Assembly (NCBI GenBank): GCA_030039095.1
Contig: JASHQP010000731.1
Coordinates: 1 to 34,429, forward strand
From: Streptosporangiaceae bacterium
GTDB lineage: Bacteria; Actinomycetota; Actinomycetes; Streptosporangiales; Streptosporangiaceae
Direction of reading: 5' to 3'
DNA length: 34,429 nt
Below, piece after piece: positions 1 through 6,885 of the stretch. A program made the position numbers and the translations under genes. The notes beneath the pieces were generated by a model. The model was not told the DNA's origin. It did no database searches and saw only the letters and a program-made list of their open reading frames with translations. The stretch's first letter is position 1. Each line of letters begins with the position of its first letter.

Positions 1-65
1 CACCCGGCGGCCACGGTGCCGGCCAGCGGGCCGGCCACCACGAGGATCATCAGCGTGATCATCAT
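1..65 (-). CDS. HycQ/HyfF-like membrane subunit, N-terminal fragment cut by window edge
   Basis: Only the first 21 codons are inside the window. The ATG at 65 overlaps the TGA of the preceding hycP-like gene in an ATGA arrangement, so the two are translationally coupled. The visible residues are a hydrophobic membrane-entry segment starting MMITLMILVV. In the complete paralogous operon (10128 down to 2502) the gene after the hycP-like one encodes a NuoL/M-type antiporter-like subunit (6882-8369), so the same is inferred here. The sequence alone shows only a membrane protein start. Confidence 0.6.
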   Translation of the reverse strand, partial: MMITLMILVVAGPLAGTVAAG

Positions 66-736
66 CCCTGCAGCTCCCTCAGCTCGCCGGCGCTCGCGCT
101 GGCCAGCCTGCGAGTCAGGCCGGACACGAAGACCACCATGATCAGCACGCCGGCGACCAGGTCCAGGAAGATCCCGGCCTCGACGATGAACGGGAACGTC
201 GCGACCAGCGTGATCGCGCCGAGGAACACCCCGTTCTCCACGATCAGCCAGCCGATGAGCTGGGCCACGGTGTGCCGCCGGACGACCATGGACAGCCCGC
301 CGAGCAGGATGACCGCGGTGGACAGGGGGACTACCGCCGCGGCGACCAGGCCGTGCGGCAGCAGTTGCGGCCGGGTCACCAGGTAGGCGAACGCGGTCAG
401 GGCGCCGCCGGCGATCAACGAGGTCGACAGCCCTGTGGACAGCGCTGCGTCTCGCTTGAGTTCCAGACGCTGGATGAGCAGCCGGCGCGCGGACACCGGG
501 ATCCCGATGCCCTTGATCGCGAGGGTGGCCACGGCCAGGACCCAGAGCTCGATGCTTCCGAAAGCGTAGGCGGCAACAGCCGCGGCAAACGACAGCACCA
601 CCGACTGGGCACCGTAGTAGGCCAGGTACCTGTTGAACAGCTTGGAGCCCAGGCAGGCGAAGGACAGCAGCAGGATCAGCACGCCGGACAGGTCGAGCAG
701 CACGCCTGCGGCGCTGGTCGCGGACAAGCTCTGCAT
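62..736 (-). CDS. HycP/HyfE-like membrane subunit (second operon)
   Basis: A 224-residue, almost wholly hydrophobic protein with about six to seven membrane helices and short charged loops. It resembles the HyfE/HycP subunit of hydrogenase-4-like complexes, an integral membrane component without cofactors. It lies four bases after the hycD-like gene (741-1694) and overlaps the next gene by four bases, so the three form one operon. It is a paralogue of the protein at 8373-9086: both share the helix layout and an internal stretch around 'IGFLSLENG' / 'IGWLIVENG'. The fluoride-type aptamer at 1735-1796 is inferred to control the operon. Function in this organism is not established. Confidence 0.8.
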   Translation of the reverse strand: MQSLSATSAAGVLLDLSGVLILLLSFACLGSKLFNRYLAYYGAQSVVLSFAAAVAAYAFGSIELWVLAVATLAIKGIGIPVSARRLLIQRLELKRDAALSTGLSTSLIAGGALTAFAYLVTRPQLLPHGLVAAAVVPLSTAVILLGGLSMVVRRHTVAQLIGWLIVENGVFLGAITLVATFPFIVEAGIFLDLVAGVLIMVVFVSGLTRRLASASAGELRELQG

Positions 737-740
737 CGGC

Positions 741-1694
741 TCACGCCCCGATCACATAGGACGTGGCGACGCCGACCAGCGCCAGCAGAAAAGAGGCACC
801 GAGGAACTCGGCGATGCGGAAGAAACGCAGTTTGGCGAACGACGTGTCGATCACCACGATCGCCAGACCGCATACGGCGAGCTTGCCGAGCAGGACCGGG
901 ATCGCGAGCAGCGCCGACGGCAGATCCGCCGAGGTGCCGAGGCCCCAGGGAATGACGAACACGTTCATGAAGATCGAGGACATCACGAAGAGCTTCATCC
1001 AGCTCGCCCACTTCATCAGCGCGTACCCGCGGCCCGAGTACTCGAGCACCCGGTTCTCCTCGATCATCGAGATCTCGGTGGTGCCGCCGGGGTTGTCGAT
1101 CGGAATCCGCCCGTTATCCACCAGGACAATCATGAAAAACGCGACGAGGCCGAGCACGTGGGTGGGCAGCACCAGCGCGTACGGCGAGGAAGCGATCGCA
1201 TGGTTCATCAGGTATGGGTTGTCGGATGCGGAGACAGCACCGACGGTGAAGAAGACCAGGATCAGCGCTGGCTCGGCCATGCTGCCAACCCAGCTGGCCC
1301 GGCTCGCCCCGAGGCCACCGGCCGGGCTCGCGGTATCCAGCCCGGCCAGCGAGGTCATGAAGCTGGCCAGAGTCAGCACGAACGCACCGCCGATCAGGTC
1401 GGCGAGGAACGCGAGCGGCAGCGGCGTGTTCGTGATGATTGGCACGATCACGGACACCGTCAGGTAACAAGCGAAGGCAACGAACGGAGTAATCCGGAAG
1501 ATCCACGATGCCTGGTCGCTGGTCACGCTGCCCTTTCGCAGCAGCTTGGCCAGGTCCCGGTAGGGCTGCAGCACGCTCGGGCCGCGCCGGGACGCGAGCA
1601 TCGCCTCGGCCCGGGTGAGCACCCCCGCGTACAGCGGTGCGAAGCACAGGACCACGAGACTCTGCAGGACCTGAATCAGGACCGGAACAGACAA
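741..1694 (-). CDS. hycD: HycD/HyfC-like (NuoH family) membrane subunit, second operon
   Basis: A 317-residue NuoH/HyfC/HycD family protein, the membrane subunit that connects the peripheral arm to the proton- or sodium-translocating arm in complex-I-like enzymes. Family signatures visible are 'GRRGPSVLQPYRDLAKLLRK'-type N-terminal loop (RRGPSVLQPY), the 'GRIPIDNP' loop and 'EISMIEE' acidic loop, with about eight membrane helices. The start is a TTG at 1694 with GGAGG four bases upstream; no ATG or GTG is suitably placed. It is the first gene of the second operon and is preceded by the fluoride-type aptamer at 1735-1796. It parallels the subunit at 9086-10048. The catalytic subunits of this operon, if present, lie outside the window. 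Confidence 0.88.
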   Translation of the reverse strand: MSVPVLIQVLQSLVVLCFAPLYAGVLTRAEAMLASRRGPSVLQPYRDLAKLLRKGSVTSDQASWIFRITPFVAFACYLTVSVIVPIITNTPLPLAFLADLIGGAFVLTLASFMTSLAGLDTASPAGGLGASRASWVGSMAEPALILVFFTVGAVSASDNPYLMNHAIASSPYALVLPTHVLGLVAFFMIVLVDNGRIPIDNPGGTTEISMIEENRVLEYSGRGYALMKWASWMKLFVMSSIFMNVFVIPWGLGTSADLPSALLAIPVLLGKLAVCGLAIVVIDTSFAKLRFFRIAEFLGASFLLALVGVATSYVIGA

Positions 1695-1734
1695 ATGCCC
1701 TCCACCTGTCGGCGACGCTCAGGGCGTCCGTGCA

Positions 1735-1796
1735 GGTAGAGGCCATTAGCCCGGGCCGCAAAACATGGCACAGGCGTTGCGCGAGCCTCATCGCGT
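1735..1796 (-). ncRNA. Fluoride riboswitch (crcB RNA), copy 1
   Basis: On the minus strand: stem CGCG, loop ATGAGGCT, stem CGCG, then CAACGCC, a long variable P3 region, and the 3' block GGGCTAATGGCCTCTAC. This matches the Thermotoga petrophila fluoride aptamer (GATGAGGC ... GGGCTGATGGCCTCTAC), including the loop-to-3' pseudoknot GAGGC/GCCTC. The P3 loop is longer than usual. It lies about 40 bases upstream of the hycD-like TTG start. The pseudoknot strand CCTC can instead pair with GAGG inside that gene's SD site, which suggests that fluoride binding frees translation. A possible minus-strand -10 (TATCCT) sits about ten bases upstream of the aptamer. Confidence 0.88.
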
Positions 1797-1867
1797 TACT
1801 TCTTCAGGATACACGGGACAACTCGGGACCTGGCAATCTTGACGCGCCCGGGCTGGCCGGCAGAGCG

Positions 1868-2302
1868 TCACTCGGCGCTGAGCAGCAGCACCGGGACGGC
1901 GCTATCCTTGGCCGCCGCCTCGGCGACCCGGCCCAGCCGCGTGCGCCGCGCCGCACCGTCGCCGTGCCTGCCGAGCACCAGCAAGTCGAAGCCGTGTTCG
2001 GCCGCGTACGTGCACACGGCCCGGCCGACCTGCCGGTCCTCCACGATGTGCAGGCTCATCCGGACTCCGTCGGCCGCCGACTCACGCATCCGCTCGAACC
2101 GGTCCTCGGCGCGTCGCCTGATGGCGAACTCGCTCGCTCGCTGTCCCGCTGCCTCGCTCCCCCGCGCGTCCGGCACAACGGTCAGCGCCACCACATGGCC
2201 CGCGCCGCCGCGAACGATCGCCGCCGCCGCGCTGAGCGCCTCCGTGGCATCGGCCGAAGCGTCCCAGCCGACCAGCACCCGGCGAAACGGGCCCGCAGTC
2301 AC
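1868..2302 (-). CDS. Universal stress protein (UspA family)
   Basis: A 144-residue single-domain UspA-fold protein. The N-terminus has the first beta strand and DxS-like motif (RRVLVGWDASAD), and the C-terminal half has the ATP-binding type loop LGRHG followed about nine residues later by G-R, then the last strand PVLLLSAE. Usp proteins bind ATP or other ligands and help survival under stress; the exact role of this one is unknown. The start is a GTG at 2302 with GAGG upstream, overlapping the end of a ten-codon leader ORF. The fluoride-type aptamer at 2372-2423 and its own promoter indicate fluoride control. Usp genes are among the gene types reported behind fluoride riboswitches. It lies between the two hyc-like operons. 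Confidence 0.9.
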   Translation of the reverse strand: MTAGPFRRVLVGWDASADATEALSAAAAIVRGGAGHVVALTVVPDARGSEAAGQRASEFAIRRRAEDRFERMRESAADGVRMSLHIVEDRQVGRAVCTYAAEHGFDLLVLGRHGDGAARRTRLGRVAEAAAKDSAVPVLLLSAE

Positions 2303-2306
2303 GGGG

Positions 2307-2339
2307 TCACCTCGGCCTCGCCGCCAATCTCGCCATCAT
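2307..2339 (-). CDS. Ten-codon leader peptide coupled to the Usp gene
   Basis: ATG at 2339 with a strong GGAGGAGG SD three bases upstream reads MMARLAARPR and stops at 2307, two bases before the Usp GTG start region. The strong SD near the aptamer belongs to this short frame, not to the Usp GTG, which has only a weak GAGG. The likely arrangement is that the riboswitch controls this SD and that Usp is translated by re-initiation or coupling. The peptide itself is probably not functional. This is read from the sequence; translation is not shown. Confidence 0.5.
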   Translation of the reverse strand: MMARLAARPR

Positions 2340-2371
2340 GACCTCCTCCAGCACAGTGCGGATGTCACTGA

Positions 2372-2423
2372 GTAGAGGCCATCAGCGAGCTGTCATCCCG
2401 CGGTTACGGCGAGCCTCATCGCC
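2372..2423 (-). ncRNA. Fluoride riboswitch (crcB RNA), copy 2
   Basis: The clearest copy. Minus strand: GGCG, loop ATGAGGCT, CGCC, then GTAACCGC, P3 (GCGGG/CTCGC with a seven-base loop), then TGATGGCCTCTAC. Every conserved base of the known aptamer is present: the A6-U7-G8 and U41-G42 ligand-site positions (T. petrophila numbering), the pseudoknot and the A40/U48 contact. The aptamer begins about seven bases after a well-formed -10 box, so transcription should start at or just before it. The pseudoknot strand CCTC is complementary to GAGG in the GGAGGAGG SD at about 2342-2349. Confidence 0.95.
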
Positions 2424-2429
2424 ACGGCC

Positions 2430-2458
2430 ATTGTGAGCGGCGGAGGGGACGGTCACAA
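2430..2458 (-). promoter_or_regulatory. Sigma70-type promoter for the fluoride riboswitch/usp transcript
   Basis: Minus strand: -35 TTGTGA (2453-2458), 17-base spacer, -10 CACAAT (2430-2435). The predicted start falls at about 2423, the first base of the aptamer. The same -10 hexamer CACAAT occurs in front of copy 3 at 10228-10233. Confidence 0.65.
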
Positions 2459-2501
2459 GTGGTTGCCGGGGATCAACTCGCGTCCAGCCTCGCGGGACAG
2501 C

Positions 2502-4565
2502 TCAGGCTAGCGCGATGACCACGGCAAGTACCGCAACGAGCGCGATCAGCATGTAGGCGAGGTATGCGTCCAGGCGACCGGACTGAAGCCGCGTGGCCAC
2601 CCGCCCGAGCCCGAGCAGTGGCCTCAGCAGCGGCCGGTACAGGTACTGTTCGGCCGGCTCGATCACGTCCGACGCGTAGCCGACGTGCGCGGCCGTGTCT
2701 TGCCCAAACCCATCGGCCACCGCCGTGGCGCTCGCGCTGCCGCCGGGAGAAAGCCGCCGGACCTCGGTTCTGGTATGCAGCACGGTAGCCAGCACCCGCC
2801 GCGTCGGGCTGGCAAAGCCGAACACCGTATAACGAGCCGACCCGGTCACGCCGGCGGTCGCCGAGCGCCACGCGGGCACCCGCCGGACCCGCAGCAGCCT
2901 GCGGCCCGACAGGCCCGCGGCGAGCAGCAGCACGATCACGAACAGGGCCGGCATCGCGATCCACAGCCAGGACGGCGAGAGGATCGAGAACCCGGCAAAC
3001 ACCGGCTGCAGCACCCAGGGCGACTTCAGCGCGCCGCTGGTCAGCGACGCGGGCACGATCGGTGATAGGCCGGCGGCGATGACCCGGATCTCCAGCGGCG
3101 TCAGCGCCGCCAAGACCAGGCAGGCCGCGCCGAGCCCCGCGATCGCGGCCCGGCCGCCGAGGCGATAGTCCCGCAGGCCCAGGTCGGCGGCGCCCGGCCG
3201 CGACTGTCCGAGCACGACCATGCCGACCAGCCGGACGAACGTAACCCCGGCGAAGCCCGCGGTGAGCGCCACCGCCGCGCCCACGACCGCGAGCACCAGC
3301 CGGAACCCGAGTCCCGGCACCCGGAACTGCTGCATCAGCGCCTCGAGCAGGAACCATTCGGAGACGAACCCGGAGGTCGGCGGCAGACCAGCCAGCGTCA
3401 GCCCGCCGACCGCGAGACCGACGCCACGCCATCGCGACAGCCGCGCAACACCGCGCACCGCGTCGAGATCGTCGGTGCCGAACACCGACTCGATGCCCGC
3501 GGCGGCGGTGAACAGCAGCGACTTCGCGGCGGTGTGCGCGATCATCTGCAGGGTCGCCGCCAGCATGCCCGCCGCGATCAGGAGCCGGTCGCCCACGGCC
3601 GCGCCGACCATCGCCACACCGAACCCGGCCAGGATCAGCCCGGCGTTCTCCACACTCGAGTACGCGATCACCCGCAGCAGGCCGATCTGCACGGCCGCGT
3701 GCGCGATGCCCAGCAGCGCGGTCAGCGCGGCGAGGATGAGAACCAGTCCGATCAGCCAGGCCGGCGGCGCGCCGAGCACGGCCAGCGTGCGCCACAGCCC
3801 GTAGAAGCCCACGTTGACCGCTACGCCCGCCATCACGGCCCGGGCGGGCCCGGGCGCTGCCGCGTAACCACGCGGCAGCCAGATCTGGAACGGGACCAGG
3901 CCGACCTTGATCACGAAGCCGAGCATCAGCAGCGCCTCCGCCGTGGTGCGGACCCCGCCGGGCGGCACGTGCGCGAAGCTGGCCACGGCCAGCGAGCCGG
4001 AACGGGCCGCCAGCAGCAGCAATCCGGCCAGCAGCGCCATGCCGCTGCTCTTGCCGAACGCGAGCGTCACCAGCGCGGCAGGCGGGCGGTCGTGCTTGCC
4101 GCGCTCGAACCCGGCCAGCAGATAGAACGCGAGCGTCAGCATCTCCCAGGAGAACAGCAGCGTGAACGCGTCCCGCGCGATAAGGAACACCGCCACGGCG
4201 GCGAGCGTGAGCGCATAGCTGGCGCCGAGCCCGCGGCGGGCGGTTCCACCCTGGTGCGCCCAGCCGGCGAAGCCGAGCGATATCCACGCCGCGGCACCGA
4301 ACGCGAAGACCAGGAAGAGCCCGGAGAGCCGGTCGGCCACTAGCCCCAAGGTGCCGGATCCGAGCACGCCGGCCGGCCACACCCGGGCCTGATGGCCGGC
4401 CAGGGCCCCGGCACCGCCCACGACCAGGCATACCGATCCTGCCGCGCCAGTCAGGTAAGGCAGTGAGGCAGCCAGGCGCGACTTCGCCCCGGCCGCCAGG
4501 TCCAGGACGGCCGCAAGGGCGAATAGGGCAAGACCCGCGGCGAGCACGGCCGAGAACCCAGTCAC
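2502..4565 (-). CDS. HyfB-like (NuoL/M antiporter-type) large membrane subunit
   Basis: A 687-residue membrane protein of the NuoL/M/Mrp-antiporter family (HyfB, HycC, Rv0083-like), with about fourteen or more helices. The family core is visible: the SWE segment of a transmembrane Glu (LLFSWEMLTLAFYLLAG), the conserved Lys region near 'LAFGKSSGMALLAG', and the His/Lys helix region 'AHTAAKSLLFTAAAG'. Such subunits carry the ion channel. The GTG start at 4565 overlaps the TGA of the hyfI-like gene and has GGGAGG upstream. It is the last gene of the complete operon; the following sequence is the usp promoter and aptamer on the same strand, so read-through into usp is possible. Confidence 0.9.
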   Translation of the reverse strand: MTGFSAVLAAGLALFALAAVLDLAAGAKSRLAASLPYLTGAAGSVCLVVGGAGALAGHQARVWPAGVLGSGTLGLVADRLSGLFLVFAFGAAAWISLGFAGWAHQGGTARRGLGASYALTLAAVAVFLIARDAFTLLFSWEMLTLAFYLLAGFERGKHDRPPAALVTLAFGKSSGMALLAGLLLLAARSGSLAVASFAHVPPGGVRTTAEALLMLGFVIKVGLVPFQIWLPRGYAAAPGPARAVMAGVAVNVGFYGLWRTLAVLGAPPAWLIGLVLILAALTALLGIAHAAVQIGLLRVIAYSSVENAGLILAGFGVAMVGAAVGDRLLIAAGMLAATLQMIAHTAAKSLLFTAAAGIESVFGTDDLDAVRGVARLSRWRGVGLAVGGLTLAGLPPTSGFVSEWFLLEALMQQFRVPGLGFRLVLAVVGAAVALTAGFAGVTFVRLVGMVVLGQSRPGAADLGLRDYRLGGRAAIAGLGAACLVLAALTPLEIRVIAAGLSPIVPASLTSGALKSPWVLQPVFAGFSILSPSWLWIAMPALFVIVLLLAAGLSGRRLLRVRRVPAWRSATAGVTGSARYTVFGFASPTRRVLATVLHTRTEVRRLSPGGSASATAVADGFGQDTAAHVGYASDVIEPAEQYLYRPLLRPLLGLGRVATRLQSGRLDAYLAYMLIALVAVLAVVIALA

Positions 4566-5383
4566 CGCTGTCCTCCCTTGCCGTACCCGAACTCGCGGGA
4601 TGAGGCCGGCAGACGCCCGATCGCGAGAAGCAGCGCGTGCAGGATGCTGAACGGGGTCGGCGGCGAGCCTGGCAGCCAGACGTCCACCGGCACGGTCTCG
4701 CCGATCCCTCCGGTCACCGCATAGGACGGTGCCGCCAGACCGCCGCTCACCGCATCGGTGCCCACCGCGATTACGATCTTCGGTTCGGGCATCGCGTCGT
4801 AGCTGCGGCGCAGCGGCTCGGTCATGCCCCGCGCGCCTGCGCCGGTAGCCAGCAGGATGTCCGCGTGCCTGGGGCTCGCCGTGAAGAAGATGCCGAGCCG
4901 GTGCAGGTCGTAGACCGGGTTCGCCAACGCGAGGATCTCCCATTCCTCGGTGCCGTCAGACCCGGCGTCGACGTGCCGCAGGTGCACCGAACGGCGCAGC
5001 GCCGCGGTCCTGGCGCGCAGCCGGTCCTGCAGCTCGGCCAGCCGCTCCGGCGACTCGGGGAACTCGGGAACCACCAGGCCGGACCGCGCCGCAGCCGCGG
5101 CCGCGGGCCCAGCCGACCAGCCGAACACGTCGGGCCGCGCCGCCACGCAACGGCCGCAGAGCACACACTTGCCCTGGTCGAGACGCACGGCACCGTTGCC
5201 CGCCGGATCCTCGGCGCGAGTGATCGCGCCGGTCGGACACAGGGCCTCGAGCGCTCCGCCGTCGGCAGCGGGATGAGCATCGAGCACGGTCGCGGGCCCG
5301 GGCACCGCGACCGCGTACGGATCGGGCCTGGACGGCCAGCGGGTGGTGACCACTCCGTTCCGGAGTCCTCGCAGCGCCCACAT
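4562..5383 (-). CDS. HyfI/NuoB-like small subunit fused to a ferredoxin-like domain, lacking the proximal FeS ligands
   Basis: A 273-residue protein. Residues about 30-90 form a ferredoxin-like domain reduced to one cluster: C49-P plus C73-x2-C76-x2-C79. Residues about 130-260 are a NuoB/HyfI-type small-subunit domain, clear from RHVDAGS, NPVYDL, ASPRHAD, PKIVIAVG and VPVDVWLPG. The four cysteines that bind the N2/proximal [4Fe-4S] cluster in this family are all replaced: the GSCxxCE motif is GSDGTEE (D143, E146), GDCA is GTDA (D210) and PGCPP is PGSPP (S240). The fold is kept but the cluster cannot be. Its ATG overlaps the TGA of the hycE-like gene. The neighbouring large subunit has lost its NiFe ligands as well, so the two changes fit one another. 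Confidence 0.88.
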   Translation of the reverse strand: MWALRGLRNGVVTTRWPSRPDPYAVAVPGPATVLDAHPAADGGALEALCPTGAITRAEDPAGNGAVRLDQGKCVLCGRCVAARPDVFGWSAGPAAAAAARSGLVVPEFPESPERLAELQDRLRARTAALRRSVHLRHVDAGSDGTEEWEILALANPVYDLHRLGIFFTASPRHADILLATGAGARGMTEPLRRSYDAMPEPKIVIAVGTDAVSGGLAAPSYAVTGGIGETVPVDVWLPGSPPTPFSILHALLLAIGRLPASSREFGYGKGGQR

Positions 5384-6885
5384 CAGCGGCTCACCCCCGC
5401 CACGGACAGCCCGAGGCTGGCCTCGATGAACGGGAAGTCGGTAAGGATGTCGCCGTGGAACATCTCGTGCATCAGCACCAGGTTGTGAAACGACGCCGAC
5501 CTGGGCCGGCAGCGAGCCAGGCGGCCGCCTTCCAGCCGCAGGTCGTAGAGCACCTCGCCCGCAGCGGCCTCGGCCCAGCCGACCGCCCGCCCCACCGCGG
5601 GGTCACAGCGCGCCCGCACCGGCCCGTCCGGCGCGTCGGCAAGCTCGTCGGCCACCTGGCGGAGCAGGTGCAAGGACTGGGCGACCTCGTCCCAGCGGAC
5701 CCACAGCCGGTCCAGCGCGTCCCCGGCGCCCCGCGGGGCGGGCTCGCGCAATGCGAGCGACGGGTAGGCGTCGTATGGCCGGTGCTGGCGGGTGTCGTCC
5801 GAGTAACCCGACGCCTTGCCGATCGGGCCCAGCGCGCCATGCTCGCGGGCGCGCTCAGGGCTGAGGACGCCGGTGCGGCGCAGCCGGTCCAGGAACGACG
5901 CCGTGCCCATCAGCGCGGCGACGTCGCTGGTGATCGCCTTGTCCAGGCGGCTTATGTCGGCCAGCAGGTCGGCGGGCGATGCGAGCGGCAGGCGGCTGAC
6001 GCCGCCCGGCACGACCACCCGGCGCCCGAACCTGTTTCCGCAGGCCCGGCTCACCAGGCGCATCACATGCTCCTTATGAGAGGCGAACCGGGCGGTGGCC
6101 ACGGCGAGCCCGGCACCATCCGCGAGCCGGACCGCGACGTCCAGGTGAGAGGCCAGCCGTTCGAGTTCCGCGTGCAGCACCCGGACCAGCGCCGCAGCCC
6201 AGGGGACCTCGGCGCCGCAAATTCGCTCCAGAGCGTGGCAGTAGGCCAGCGTGTGCGCGACCGTCGCGGTGCCCTCGACACGCTCGGCCAGCAGCACGCC
6301 GTCCGCGGCGGTCATCTCCTCGAACCGCTTCTCCAGCCCCCGGTGCTTGTAGAACACGCGCATGTTCAGGTGCGGTATGTCCTCGCCCGGCGTCTCGACG
6401 AGGTACTCGATCGACTCCACCACGCCCGAACGCACCGGGCCGTGCGGGATCGTGAACAGCCCCGGGCCAACCACGTGCAGCGGCAGCGCGTAGGGATCAG
6501 GCTCGATCACGGCCGGCCCGCCGGTCTCACCCGGCCTGGGCCGCAGCGCGCCCTCCGGCGGCTGCGGCAGCAGCAGCGGTTCGGGGCGCGGATGTCCCTG
6601 CGGGATCACGCCGAACATGTCGGCGATCTCGCGTTCGTACCAGAACGCGGCGCCGAGCCGCGGTGTCAGCGACGGATAGCTGGTGGCCGTCGGGGGCAGC
6701 ACGGCTTCTGCCACCATCACCCCATCGCCACCGACCAGGTGCGCGCAGAGCACCAGACCTTCCGGGCGGACGGTACCGAAAAGGCCCGCGAACCTGTGAC
6801 CGGCCGCCACCCGGGCGGCCACTTCATGCCACAGCGCGGTCACATGGCCGGACAGCCGGGCGACCGTCATCACGTCCGAGTTCAC
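5383..6885 (-). CDS. hycE: HycE/HyfG-like large subunit (NuoC-NuoD fusion) without NiFe-binding cysteines
   Basis: A 500-residue protein. Residues about 1-105 are a NuoC-like 30-kDa domain (WYEREIADMFGV at 82-93, then GHPRPEPLLLP). Residues about 125-500 are a NuoD/NiFe-large-subunit domain (GPxxxG region, FYKHRGLEKR at 178-187, HTLAYCHALE). In hydrogenases the motif RxCGxC binds NiFe; here it reads RVEGTA (E204 and A207 in place of Cys). The C-terminal DPCxxC is replaced by GLSVAG (S494, G497). All four ligands are therefore lost, so it is not a hydrogenase. Mycobacterial Rv0087 is, from memory, a similar case. The GTG start at 6885 overlaps the upstream TGA in a GTGA arrangement. Confidence 0.9.
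   Translation of the reverse strand: MNSDVMTVARLSGHVTALWHEVAARVAAGHRFAGLFGTVRPEGLVLCAHLVGGDGVMVAEAVLPPTATSYPSLTPRLGAAFWYEREIADMFGVIPQGHPRPEPLLLPQPPEGALRPRPGETGGPAVIEPDPYALPLHVVGPGLFTIPHGPVRSGVVESIEYLVETPGEDIPHLNMRVFYKHRGLEKRFEEMTAADGVLLAERVEGTATVAHTLAYCHALERICGAEVPWAAALVRVLHAELERLASHLDVAVRLADGAGLAVATARFASHKEHVMRLVSRACGNRFGRRVVVPGGVSRLPLASPADLLADISRLDKAITSDVAALMGTASFLDRLRRTGVLSPERAREHGALGPIGKASGYSDDTRQHRPYDAYPSLALREPAPRGAGDALDRLWVRWDEVAQSLHLLRQVADELADAPDGPVRARCDPAVGRAVGWAEAAAGEVLYDLRLEGGRLARCRPRSASFHNLVLMHEMFHGDILTDFPFIEASLGLSVAGVSR

Noticed and set aside
633..1739. Long plus-strand open frames opposite the hyc-like genes (also around 2685-5488 and 8217-9104)
   Set aside because: They are antisense shadows in GC-rich DNA: Arg/Gln/His-rich, without domains, and opposite clearly coding frames.
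2437..2452. GGCGGAGGGG on the plus strand, resembling the start of the variant RNA
   Set aside because: The stem partner, the second hairpin and the ACGGTCCCTG block are missing. The bases fall in the spacer of the minus-strand usp promoter, so this is a chance match.
4562..6885. Annotation as a true NiFe hydrogenase or formate hydrogenlyase
   Set aside because: All four NiFe cysteines and all four proximal-cluster cysteines are replaced, so hydrogen chemistry is not possible with these subunits.
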